Below the pieces are notes generated by a model. It worked only from the letters and a program-made list of their open reading frames with translations, was not told the origin of the DNA and searched no databases. Shown piece after piece: positions 24,427 to 32,517 of a DNA stretch of 64,000 nucleotides. Made by a program: the position numbers and the translations under genes. Source of the stretch: SXOA01 sp051004015 (GTDB taxonomy: Bacteria > Planctomycetota > Planctomycetia > Pirellulales > Pirellulaceae); NCBI GenBank assembly GCA_051004015.1, contig JBPCKT010000040.1:1-64000 (forward strand). Direction: 5' to 3'. The first letter of the stretch is position 1, and each line of letters starts with the position of its first letter.

Positions 24427-25332
24427 TTATTCACTCACTCCCCGCACCCCGTCCCTCTTCTTCAACTCCACAAACAATCCGCTCAGCCTTTCCGTCATCG
24501 GCCCGCGCGTTCCCGCGCCAATCATCCGCCCGTCGATTCTTGTGACCGCTGCCAGCTCTCCCATCGTGCCGGTGCAGAAGACTTCGTCGGCTCGGTAGAA
24601 CTCGGTGAGCGAGAGGTCGCGCTCTGCGCACGGAATTCCGTGGTCTCGACACAGTGATAACACCGTGGCGCGGGTGATACCTTCGGGGCAGGCGACGGTG
24701 CGGGGAGTCAGCACAATGCCGCCGTCCACCAGAAACAAGTGCGTGGCGTTGGTTTCCGCCACGAAGCCGCGGGTGTCCAGCATCACGGAGTCGTCCGCGC
24801 CGGCGACGTTGGCTTCGATCTTGGCCAGGATAGATTGCAGCAGGTTGTTGTGGTGGATTTTGGGGTCGAGGCAATCGGGGGGGAACCGCCGGACGCTGCT
24901 GGTGATGAGGGTGAGCCCCGCCTTGTCGTAGACCGGCGGCTTATGCTCGGCCAGGACGATGAGCGTGGGGCCGAACTGGTTCAGCCGCGGGTCCATGCCG
25001 CTGGTGACTTTCACGCCGCGGGTGAGCGTGAGGCGGATGTGGACGCCGTCGGTCATCTGGTTGGCGGCGAGGGTCCGGCGGATTTGCTCGGTGATTGCCT
25101 CGTGCGTTGGAATCTGGGCGAACGCCAGCGCCAGGGCGCTGCTCCGCAGCCGGTCGAGGTGCTCGGTCAGCTTAAAAATGCGTCCCTGGTAAAGCCGGAG
25201 CCCTTCCCAGACGGCGTCCCCCCCTTGGACCACGGAATCAAACGGGCTGATGCCGGCCTGGTCGCGGTGGAGCAGTTCGCCGTTGATGTTGACGAGAAGA
25301 TTCCGGTTAGATTCGCTGAATTTTTGGAGCAT
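24427..25332 (-). CDS. class IV (branched-chain-type) aminotransferase
   Basis: A 301-residue fold-type IV PLP enzyme. Visible motifs are GGDAVWEGLRLYQGRIFKL (38-56), HIRLTLTRGV (98-107), the catalytic-lysine region CLDPKIHHNNLLQSILAKIE with K158, GFVAETNATHLFLV (~192-205; PLP-binding), TPRTVACPEGITRATVL and DEVFCTGTMGELAAV. Such enzymes transfer the amino group between glutamate and branched-chain or D-amino acids; the exact substrate cannot be read. I leave the symbol empty since ilvE, dat and pabC-like members share these motifs. The ATG is at 25332; a tract of intergenic repeat lies upstream. Confidence 0.88.
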   Translation of the reverse strand: MLQKFSESNRNLLVNINGELLHRDQAGISPFDSVVQGGDAVWEGLRLYQGRIFKLTEHLDRLRSSALALAFAQIPTHEAITEQIRRTLAANQMTDGVHIRLTLTRGVKVTSGMDPRLNQFGPTLIVLAEHKPPVYDKAGLTLITSSVRRFPPDCLDPKIHHNNLLQSILAKIEANVAGADDSVMLDTRGFVAETNATHLFLVDGGIVLTPRTVACPEGITRATVLSLCRDHGIPCAERDLSLTEFYRADEVFCTGTMGELAAVTRIDGRMIGAGTRGPMTERLSGLFVELKKRDGVRGVSE

Positions 25333-25354
25333 AAATCGATAATACGAAGAGGGG

Positions 25355-25551
25355 TTACCGCGGAGGACACGGAGGGGCGCGGACGGGAAAGCAGAGGGAA
25401 GGCCGGGTTGGCAAAATGATGGATGGCAAAATCATAAGAGGGGACGGGGGAGAGTGGCTGGATTTTACGACAAAATGGCCTCCTTGTGGCCAGTTCCCAA
25501 TTCTCACTCCTCTCTTTCCCCCTCTGCGAAACTCCGCGTTCTCCGCGGTAA
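25355..25551. repeat. 197-bp intergenic element with 20-bp inverted ends
   Basis: The ends TTACCGCGGAGGACACGGAG (25355-25374) and its near reverse complement (25532-25551, 18 of 20 matching) bracket the stretch between the aminotransferase and PhoH genes. Inside, 25410-25439 contains GGATGGCAAAATCATAAGA, which recurs at 57546-57575. It looks like a small non-coding mobile unit. Confidence 0.65.
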
Positions 25552-25718
25552 TTCCCTTCCCGCCCCTTTCCCTTCAGCCGTCCACGCCTAGTATTCATTG
25601 TCGCGATCGATTTGACACCAAAATCGAACTTGATTCATTTCCCCGAATGGAACAGACTGTCGCCGGTGCATTGGACGCGGCCGCAGTGGATGCCAGGCCG
25701 CTTACGCATGGAGGCGTC

Positions 25719-27056
25719 ATGATTATGCCCGCTCCCCTCCCCAAGCTCTTTGTTCTGGACACCAATGTTGTCCTCCACGACAGCGGCAGCATCCTGAACT
25801 TCGAAGAGCACGATATCGCCATCCCCATCACGGTGCTGGAGGAGCTGGACAAGTTCAAACGCGGCAGTGAGGACATTCATTATCACGCCCGCCAGTTTCT
25901 CAGGCGGATGGACGGCTTGACCGGTGATATTCTCAGCTCGTGGGGAGCGCCGCTGGGAGAGGGCCTCGGCACCATCCGGGTCGTGCTCGGCGGTGAGCTC
26001 GACAGCCGCTTGAAGGCAGCCTTCTTTCAAGACTCGCCGGACCACCGCATCCTTAATACGGCCCTGATGCTGCAAAAGCGCGAGCATGGCCGGACGGTCA
26101 TCCTGGTGACCAAGGACGCCAACCTGCGGATGAAGGCGAAATCGCTGGGCATCTTTGCCCAGGATTACACGTCGGACAAGGTCGAGAGCTTCGACAAGCT
26201 CTATACCGGCAAGCGAATCGTCGAGGGAATCACCTCGGACGTCATCAGTCACTTCTATTCCAACGGGGGCCTGGTTCCTCAAGCAGAGTTACCAGAAATC
26301 GAGGAGCCGGTCGCCAACGAGAATTTCATCCTCCGCAACGGCAGTAAGTCGGTTCTCGCCACTTATCGCGCCGCGGAACATGCGTTCGCCCGCGTCGAGA
26401 AGTCGACGACTTACGGCATCACGCCTCGCAATGCGGAGCAAAGCTTCGCGCTCAAGGCGCTGCTCAACGACGACATCAAGCTGGTGACCCTGGCCGGAAC
26501 GGCGGGAACCGGCAAGACACTTTTGGCGCTCGCCGCCGCGCTGGAATGCCGGCAGCGGTATCGGCAGATTCTGCTGGCCCGGCCGGTGGTGCCGCTGGGG
26601 AACCGGGACCTGGGTTATTTGCCGGGCAATGTCGAGGAGAAGCTCGATCCGTACATGCAGCCGCTCTACGACAACCTGACGGTCATTCGCCACCACTTCG
26701 GCGATCACGATGCCGCGGGGCAGCGGATCAACGAGATGCGGGAAAGCGAGAAATTGATGATCACGCCGCTGGCCTACATCCGCGGGCGGAGCCTGCAGCG
26801 GATCTTCTTCATCGTCGACGAGGCCCAGAACCTGACGCCGCACGAAGTGAAGACCATCATCACCCGGGCGGGCGAAGGGACGAAAATCGTCCTGACCGGC
26901 GACATTCAGCAGATCGACCAACCGTACCTGGACTCCCTCTCCAATGGCCTGTCCTACCTCATCAACCGCATGATGGGTCAGCCGATCTTCGCACATGTCA
27001 CCTTGGAGAAGGGGGAGCGTTCGGCACTGGCGGATCTGGCGAGCGAGTTGCTGTAG
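25719..27056 (+). CDS. PIN domain-PhoH family ATPase
   Basis: From ATG 25719 (GGAGG just upstream; ATG 25725 is an alternative) the protein is 445 residues, the usual size of PIN-PhoH fusions. The N-terminal PIN nuclease domain begins KLFVLDTNVVLHD, with further acidic residues in LEELDKFKRG and LVTKDANLRMKA. The C-terminal PhoH domain has Walker A GTAGTGKT (about 260-267), the RPVVPLGNRDLGYLPGNVEE segment, Walker B FIVDEAQNLTPHE (about 364-376) and LTGDIQQID. Relatives show RNase and helicase activity. Its TAG stop overlaps a palindromic repeat. Upstream in-frame sequence from 25416 lies in an intergenic repeat and is not coding. Confidence 0.92.
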   Translation: MIMPAPLPKLFVLDTNVVLHDSGSILNFEEHDIAIPITVLEELDKFKRGSEDIHYHARQFLRRMDGLTGDILSSWGAPLGEGLGTIRVVLGGELDSRLKAAFFQDSPDHRILNTALMLQKREHGRTVILVTKDANLRMKAKSLGIFAQDYTSDKVESFDKLYTGKRIVEGITSDVISHFYSNGGLVPQAELPEIEEPVANENFILRNGSKSVLATYRAAEHAFARVEKSTTYGITPRNAEQSFALKALLNDDIKLVTLAGTAGTGKTLLALAAALECRQRYRQILLARPVVPLGNRDLGYLPGNVEEKLDPYMQPLYDNLTVIRHHFGDHDAAGQRINEMRESEKLMITPLAYIRGRSLQRIFFIVDEAQNLTPHEVKTIITRAGEGTKIVLTGDIQQIDQPYLDSLSNGLSYLINRMMGQPIFAHVTLEKGERSALADLASELL

Positions 27057-27105
27057 TCGCCTTTCGCTCCGCGAAAGGGCGTCTTTTCGCGGAGCGAAAG
27101 GCGAC
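27056..27105. repeat. 50-bp palindromic repeat, copy 2
   Basis: Same element as 22519-22568, here with nearly perfect arms (GTCGCCTTTCGCTCCGCGAA and complement). Its first base is the last base of the phoH-like TAG stop, and its end lies 2 bp before the stop of the convergent radical SAM gene. Could serve as a bidirectional terminator. Confidence 0.88.
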
Positions 27106-27106
27106 A

Positions 27107-27970
27107 TTACGCCACGCCGTAATACGCCTTCGCTTCCAGTCCCGTGCGGGTACGGACGAGGTCCACAATCGCGTCCACTTCCGCATCGGCGAGGGGCGTG
27201 ACGTAACTCTCTGCCGGCCTTCTAGCGATGGTGTAGACCTGCACCAGCTTCAGTGTGCCACCGGCAGCGGCGATTTGACTCAGCCGGTCGCAGAAGGCGG
27301 AGAGCTCGACCGCACTTGGAGGCTCGTTGGCCACACGCATGAAGAGCGCCTGAATGACCAGTGGACGGACCTTAGCGGCAGCTGTGATGTTGTCCAGGAT
27401 CTGCCGGAAAGGAATTGGCGTCCGGTCGATGAGTTTGAAATACTCCTCGGTCCCGGCTTCCAGCTTGGCCCAGATTTCACCGTTGTTTTTATCCAGAATC
27501 GCCAGCCCCCGCTGCACGTGCGGCCGGTGAAACATGCTGGCGTTGGTGATCAGGACCAGCTTCATATCGCCGAGGCCACGTTCGCGCTTGAGGCCGGCGC
27601 AGGCGGCGATGATCTCGTCGAAATTCTTGAACGTCGTCGGCTCGCCGTCCCCCGAGAAAGCAATATCATTCAGACGACGGAACTGTGGCGGCGTGTCCTT
27701 GAATTTCTCCGTCTCGAAAATCGCGCCACTGTTACACAAATCGACGACCGTGCCGAGTTCTTCCAAGAGCGCATCCGTTTCCACAAACTGTGTCTCGCTC
27801 TGGCTGGTCCGGTCCACTTGGCAATAGATGCAGTCGAAGTTGCAAACCTTGTCCGGATTCAGATTCACGCCGATGGAAATCCCCTCGCTCCGCCGGCTGA
27901 GGACGGGATAGACGAAACGGTTCTGCTCGAAGGTGCGTTCGTGGCGGGTATGAAGGGGGACGGCGATCAT
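27107..27970 (-). CDS. radical SAM protein
   Basis: The 287-residue enzyme has the CxxxCxxC cluster motif CNFDCIYC (C43, C47, C50) with the preceding GVNLNPDKV, and the GGE-like SAM-binding segment FSGDGEPTTF (about 120-129). This arrangement and EGISIGVNLNP match a group of elongator-unrelated, uncharacterised radical SAM proteins (YfkA/wyosine-synthase-like) common in bacteria. It probably binds a 4Fe-4S cluster and cleaves SAM; the substrate is unknown. No signal peptide. Its start is 92 bp from the end of the next minus-strand gene. Confidence 0.87.
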   Translation of the reverse strand: MIAVPLHTRHERTFEQNRFVYPVLSRRSEGISIGVNLNPDKVCNFDCIYCQVDRTSQSETQFVETDALLEELGTVVDLCNSGAIFETEKFKDTPPQFRRLNDIAFSGDGEPTTFKNFDEIIAACAGLKRERGLGDMKLVLITNASMFHRPHVQRGLAILDKNNGEIWAKLEAGTEEYFKLIDRTPIPFRQILDNITAAAKVRPLVIQALFMRVANEPPSAVELSAFCDRLSQIAAAGGTLKLVQVYTIARRPAESYVTPLADAEVDAIVDLVRTRTGLEAKAYYGVA

Positions 27971-28038
27971 AGAGTAGCATTATACCCGCGTCGTAGCCAC
28001 AGGCGGCTCGCCTGTCGGCGTGAATTTCGAATGACGCA

Positions 28039-28064
28039 AGCCACATGCGAGGCCGCATGTGGCT
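28039..28064. repeat. 11-bp palindromic hairpin at gene end
   Basis: AGCCACATGCG (28039-28049), a 4-base loop, then CGCATGTGGCT (28054-28064). It overlaps the TAG stop (28063-28065) of the following minus-strand gene. Possible terminator without a T-tract. Confidence 0.7.
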
Positions 28065-28746
28065 ACGTGGGCATTTCCTCACTGGCTGGCGCCGCCACGA
28101 GCTTGAAGAACTGAAACCCTTCTTCCAGGAGCCCCGGAATCTTGTCGGGGTTCACGCGCTGGCCAGCCCGGAAGAAAAAAAGTTGGCTCCCCCGTCCCGC
28201 CGCGGTGATCCCCTTCCGCTGCGAAAACCACTCTCGCACTCCTGGCCCGAAGAGTTGGCGGACATCTGTCTCATTGGCACTCTGCAGAAGAAAAGCCGAA
28301 GAGAATTGCGGGTCTTCCACGAAATTGATGTCCTTCACGCCGAAAAGTTTCACGATCTTGTGAAAGAACCCCTCCGGGCTGACCGTAAAGTCCGGCAGAT
28401 GGAGCCGCGAGGAGGCAAAGCGAATGACCGTCTGGCGGTGCGTGTGCGAATGTTTTCCGCTGCCGGTGGTGTACGTAAAATCGAAGATGGATAGCTCCAC
28501 ATCGTCGGTCACCCCCCGGATGGTATTGGTGACGGAATGTCCGCGTCCGGTGTTAAAGAGCGCGAACCCCTGCAACATCCCCAGCAGCCCCGGAATCCCC
28601 TGTGGAAAGAATTCGAGCCCCAGGTCCGCTGCGACTTTTTCCAGCGCCTCGCGACGTTTCTTTTCAAAGTACATCCCCACGCCAATGCCGAGGACCACCA
28701 GAACGGCAATGATGATGATCGGTATCAGGGTGCCGAGAAATTTCAT
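28063..28746 (-). CDS. membrane-anchored hypothetical protein, 227 aa
   Basis: I do not recognise the family with confidence. Residues 4-27 form one membrane helix (LGTLIPIIIIAVLVVLGIGV) followed by basic residues (EKKRRE), so the bulk would be cytoplasmic. The soluble part contains GLEFFPQGIP, a beta-rich segment (VELSIFDFTYTTGSG, then HSHTHRQTVIRF) and a second beta region near the end; the layout is similar to DUF3137-like single-pass proteins. Its neighbours give no functional hint. Confidence 0.7.
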   Translation of the reverse strand: MKFLGTLIPIIIIAVLVVLGIGVGMYFEKKRREALEKVAADLGLEFFPQGIPGLLGMLQGFALFNTGRGHSVTNTIRGVTDDVELSIFDFTYTTGSGKHSHTHRQTVIRFASSRLHLPDFTVSPEGFFHKIVKLFGVKDINFVEDPQFSSAFLLQSANETDVRQLFGPGVREWFSQRKGITAAGRGSQLFFFRAGQRVNPDKIPGLLEEGFQFFKLVAAPASEEMPT

Positions 28747-28944
28747 GGCGTGGTTCCGTGTCCGCTCTGTGGATTGTGATTATTTGCCTGCCGTTATACT
28801 CGCAGCCGCTAGGAACGGCCACGGCAGGAGAGAGGTCCCGGCCAGACTCGCCCGCGAGCCCGCGCGGAATTGACTTGCAACTCGCCGCGCGCCAAACTTC
28901 GGTACTCACTTTCATGCGCGCAACACCTTTTTTGGAGATCCGTC

Positions 28945-29439
28945 ATGTTCGCCAGACCGCGGTTAGCCCCTGCTTGTTTCGCTTTCCTTGCGCTCCTGGC
29001 ACTGCCGATCCTTGGCCGCGCCCAGGACCAAAAGAAAGAGGAAGAACCCAAGACTGACGACCGCCTGGTGTGCATTGGCGCACTCGCCGGGGCCCACATC
29101 TATACCACTTATGGGTACGTGGGCGGAGTGGCGGATGCCTACGCTCATGACGTTTACAAGGCCGAGAAGGTGCAGGATCTCATGAAAGAAGTGATCGGGC
29201 TGGCGGATGTCAGTGTGAAACAGCTCAAGACGGTTCGCAACGGCAACCTGGTGGATGCGGACAAGAAGGTTCTCGATGACGTGGTCGAAGTCTATGGCCT
29301 GTTGCAGGAAGAAGCCATCGCCCTTTCCGACTACACCAAGTCCAAGGACAACGACGACTTGCAGAAGTTCGAAAAGGCCCGTACCGCCGCCTGGCCGAAG
29401 ATTAAGGGCGTCTTGAGGATTAAAGACGATCCCAAATAG
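28945..29439 (+). CDS. secreted hypothetical protein, 164 aa
   Basis: From ATG 28945 (TTGGAGATC upstream gives a good ribosome site) there is a clear signal peptide, APACFAFLALLALPILGRAQ, with cleavage after GRAQ. The mature protein is charged and mostly helical, with VCIGALAGAHIYTTYGYVGG near the start and AEKVQDLMKEVIGLADVSVK. No known family is recognised. It lies 138 bp upstream of the double-thioredoxin lipoprotein gene, in the same direction. Confidence 0.75.
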   Translation: MFARPRLAPACFAFLALLALPILGRAQDQKKEEEPKTDDRLVCIGALAGAHIYTTYGYVGGVADAYAHDVYKAEKVQDLMKEVIGLADVSVKQLKTVRNGNLVDADKKVLDDVVEVYGLLQEEAIALSDYTKSKDNDDLQKFEKARTAAWPKIKGVLRIKDDPK

Positions 29440-29577
29440 CCACTACCGGGACCGTTTGTTCCAGCAAAAGTTGGATTCGGGGTGCGTCCCGCGACCCGAA
29501 TGCCTTAGAATATTGGTTGGCGGCCAACCGTGGGCCGTCCGGCGGTACGGCTTTCTCAAATCTTTTCGCGTGATGAC

Positions 29578-32511
29578 ATGACTGACATTCCCGGCTGGTT
29601 TGTTCGCAACGCTTGCTCTGGGCTGCTTTTGGGGGGCGTGAGTCTGGCCTTGCTGAGTGGGTGCGGAGACCCCGCGCCGGTAACGGCGGAAAAGTCGAAG
29701 TTCCAAGTGGCAGGTGACGACGAGAAACAGCCGGCAAAGGACGGTTCCCAAGGGGACGCAAAAGGAACAGAGAAACTCCCGCGCTCGGAAGGGGATCCCC
29801 TTATTCCCAAACTCTCGCCGCGCCCGCGAGGCGAGTCTGACCCCGAGGGGGCTGCAAAAACGGACGAACCGACGGAAGTAGCCACCGTAGACACCACGGA
29901 TTACGGGGCGTCTCCGCAGTATCCGCTGCCCCCTGGCGGAGCGCAGGACGTGGCGGACTTCCTGCGAAATCTGGGAGAAAAGAAGCCCAAGGGCCGGACC
30001 AAGCAGGAACAGGAGGCCGATTACCTGGCAATTCAAGAGTCCCGCCTGGCCGCTGCTCGGAAACTGTTGACCTTTCGCATTCCCAAGGAAGCCAAATTCG
30101 GAATCTTGCAGCTAATGATGGAAATCCATCAGGGCTTCATTGAAAACAAGGTGCCCGAGGCCGAGCAGCGGCTGGAGGCCTTTGCGCAAGAGCTCAGCGG
30201 CCACAAAGATCCGGAGGTTGCCGAGCTCGGCCGCGTGCAAGCCTTTGACATCGCCATCAACAAGCTGGCAAAACAGGATCCGCCGCCGGCCGACGGCAAG
30301 GAAGTGGCCGCGGAGATTGAGAAGTTCGTCGAAGCCGCGAAGGGCTCGCCGATCGGGTTCATGGTGGCCGGCCGGAAGTGCATGGAGCTGCAAGCCATCG
30401 ACGGTGCCACCAAGCAGTTTCAGCTTGACCTGGTCGAGGAGCTAAAGAAAGTCGCCACGCGCTACGGAGAAAGCTCGGTTCCGCAGATTGCCGCCCAGGC
30501 GAAGCAAGTCCTGGAAATGGCCGGGATCTTTGAGGCCGAAATCGAAATCAAGCCGCTGCTCAAGGATACGGCCGAAGGGAAGGAAGGGGCGGAGGAGAAA
30601 TTCCTGGCGGCCATCAAGGAATTGCTGGCCAAGGAGAAACCCACCGCCACCCTGTTCAAGATCGTGAGCGACAAGGCGACCGAGTTGGAATACGGACACG
30701 GGAAAGTTGCCGCCGCCTTGAGCCTGTATGAGATGCTGGAGACCACCTTCAAGGACCATGCGGACGAGAAATTGGTGGAGCACATCTCCAAGTCCGCGGA
30801 ATCCGCACGCAAGCGGATCGGCCTCATCGGTAAGCCGTTGGTCGTGGAGGGAGTGACCCCAGACGGCAAGCCGTTTGACTTGTCGCCCTACAAGGGAAAG
30901 TATGTGCTGGTGGATTTCTGGGCCACGTGGTGCGGGCCATGCCTGCAGGAACTTCCCAATGTCCGCAAGAACTACAATGCCTATCACGCCAAGGGATTTG
31001 ACGTAATTGGCCTCAGCCTGGATGACAGTTTGGAGGATTTGAAGGATTTCCTCGAGCTGCAAGGTCCCCCCTGGCAGACGGTCATCAGCCAGGAACTATT
31101 CGAGAAGAAGAGAGTTGCCAACGGCATGGGAATGTCCGCCAATCCCATTGCCGTCGCCAACGGGGTGCAAGCCATTCCTTTTGTCGTCCTCCTCGACAAG
31201 GAAGGAAATGTCGATTCGCTCCATCTTCGCGGACCAAGACTGGAAGCTCGCTTAAAGGAGCTGTTGGGGGAGCCGGCCGAGACGCCGGCGATTGAAGAAG
31301 GAACAGAAAAACCGAAGGAGGAAAAACCCGCGACGGAGAAGTCGGAAAAAGCGGAAGAAAAGGCCGACGAGAAAGCTGCAGAAAAAGCCGACGAGAAGAA
31401 GCCAGCGGCTAAGCCTGAGGACCCCAAGCAGGAAGAAGGAGGGGGCTGCGGAGCGGCTGTCGAGGAGGAGAAGAAGGAGGCGGCTGAGGACGAGAACAAG
31501 GTCAATCCCTATTCCGCTAGACCGGGGCTCTCCAGCGAAAAGCTCGTCGCCTACATCGAAAAGATGCTCGACAAGCCCAAGTCCATCCAGGCCCGCCCCG
31601 GCTTCACCGAGGCGGTCGTGGAAGCGTGTGACCGGGTGCTCACCGCCATTCCCGCCGTGAAGGAGACGGAGATTCTGACGGCCGCGGAAGCGAAATTCGA
31701 GACGCTGCACAAGAAAGCCTGCACCGGCGACGACGCCTGCGACAAGGCGCTGGTTGCCTTCATGGAGCAGATGAAAGCAGACGCCCGTCCCCGCGTCGCC
31801 CGCCAGGTGGCCTTCTTCCAGCAAGAACGCAAAGTACTGGACGGCGCGGAGCTCCCCGCCGACAAGATTCCTGGCCTGCTCAAGGAGCTCAAGGATTACT
31901 ACGCTGCGGAGAAACTGACGAGCAAGCATTTGCGGATGGCCTCCAGCACCGTGGCTCTTATCAACAAGCTGGACAGTGGCGACGAGCGGGAGAAGCTGTT
32001 TGCCGAGTTCGGCGGCCTCTTCGCCAAAGCCGGCGACAAGGAGCTGGCCCGCTACGGCAAGAAGCTCGCCCAGAAGCCGGAGGCCGAGGCCTCGGACCTG
32101 GTCGGCAAGGAATTGGAGCTGGACGGTACGACCGCTGCCGGAAATCCCTTCAAATGGGGCGACTATCGAGGTAAGGTGGTACTGGTGGACTTTTGGGCCA
32201 CCTGGTGCGGCCCCTGCCGCAAGGAAATGCCCCATGTGAAGGAACTGTATGAGAAGCACAGCGCGCAGGGCTTCACGGTGGTGGGCGTGAGTCTCGACAA
32301 GGACCAGGAGGCACTCGCGGCGTATCTGGCGGAGAACCAGATCCCCTGGGAGAACCTGGCGGGCGACGAGACCAAGGACCTGGCTCAGAAGTACGGCGTC
32401 CGGGGCATTCCCACCATGATGGCCGTCGGCAAGGACGGCAAGATCCTGGGGGTCAGCCACAACGTCGGCAGCCTGATTCCGCTGATTGAGAAGGCCCTGG
32501 CGGTAAAGTAA
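29578..32511 (+). CDS. lipoprotein with two TlpA-like thioredoxin domains
   Basis: From ATG 29578 this is a 977-residue protein with a lipobox (LALLSGC, lipid on C29). After a low-complexity spacer and a helical domain (about 130-415) comes a first TlpA/redoxin domain with FWATWCGPC (cysteines near 452 and 455). A Lys/Glu/Ala-rich linker (about 565-640) contains GGGCGAAVEEEK. A second helical domain follows and then a second TlpA domain with WCGPC (about 876-880) and the cis-Pro segment GIPTMM. Both active sites are intact; the first has GVQAIPFVV as cis-Pro loop. It is likely a periplasmic thiol-disulfide protein. It is followed after 6 bp by the haem-binding DUF1549/1553 gene. Confidence 0.88.
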   Translation: MTDIPGWFVRNACSGLLLGGVSLALLSGCGDPAPVTAEKSKFQVAGDDEKQPAKDGSQGDAKGTEKLPRSEGDPLIPKLSPRPRGESDPEGAAKTDEPTEVATVDTTDYGASPQYPLPPGGAQDVADFLRNLGEKKPKGRTKQEQEADYLAIQESRLAAARKLLTFRIPKEAKFGILQLMMEIHQGFIENKVPEAEQRLEAFAQELSGHKDPEVAELGRVQAFDIAINKLAKQDPPPADGKEVAAEIEKFVEAAKGSPIGFMVAGRKCMELQAIDGATKQFQLDLVEELKKVATRYGESSVPQIAAQAKQVLEMAGIFEAEIEIKPLLKDTAEGKEGAEEKFLAAIKELLAKEKPTATLFKIVSDKATELEYGHGKVAAALSLYEMLETTFKDHADEKLVEHISKSAESARKRIGLIGKPLVVEGVTPDGKPFDLSPYKGKYVLVDFWATWCGPCLQELPNVRKNYNAYHAKGFDVIGLSLDDSLEDLKDFLELQGPPWQTVISQELFEKKRVANGMGMSANPIAVANGVQAIPFVVLLDKEGNVDSLHLRGPRLEARLKELLGEPAETPAIEEGTEKPKEEKPATEKSEKAEEKADEKAAEKADEKKPAAKPEDPKQEEGGGCGAAVEEEKKEAAEDENKVNPYSARPGLSSEKLVAYIEKMLDKPKSIQARPGFTEAVVEACDRVLTAIPAVKETEILTAAEAKFETLHKKACTGDDACDKALVAFMEQMKADARPRVARQVAFFQQERKVLDGAELPADKIPGLLKELKDYYAAEKLTSKHLRMASSTVALINKLDSGDEREKLFAEFGGLFAKAGDKELARYGKKLAQKPEAEASDLVGKELELDGTTAAGNPFKWGDYRGKVVLVDFWATWCGPCRKEMPHVKELYEKHSAQGFTVVGVSLDKDQEALAAYLAENQIPWENLAGDETKDLAQKYGVRGIPTMMAVGKDGKILGVSHNVGSLIPLIEKALAVK

Positions 32512-32517
32512 GTACCC

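Noticed and set aside
26546..28114. 522-codon plus-strand frame
   Set aside because: Out-of-frame reading of the PhoH domain and antisense of the radical SAM gene.
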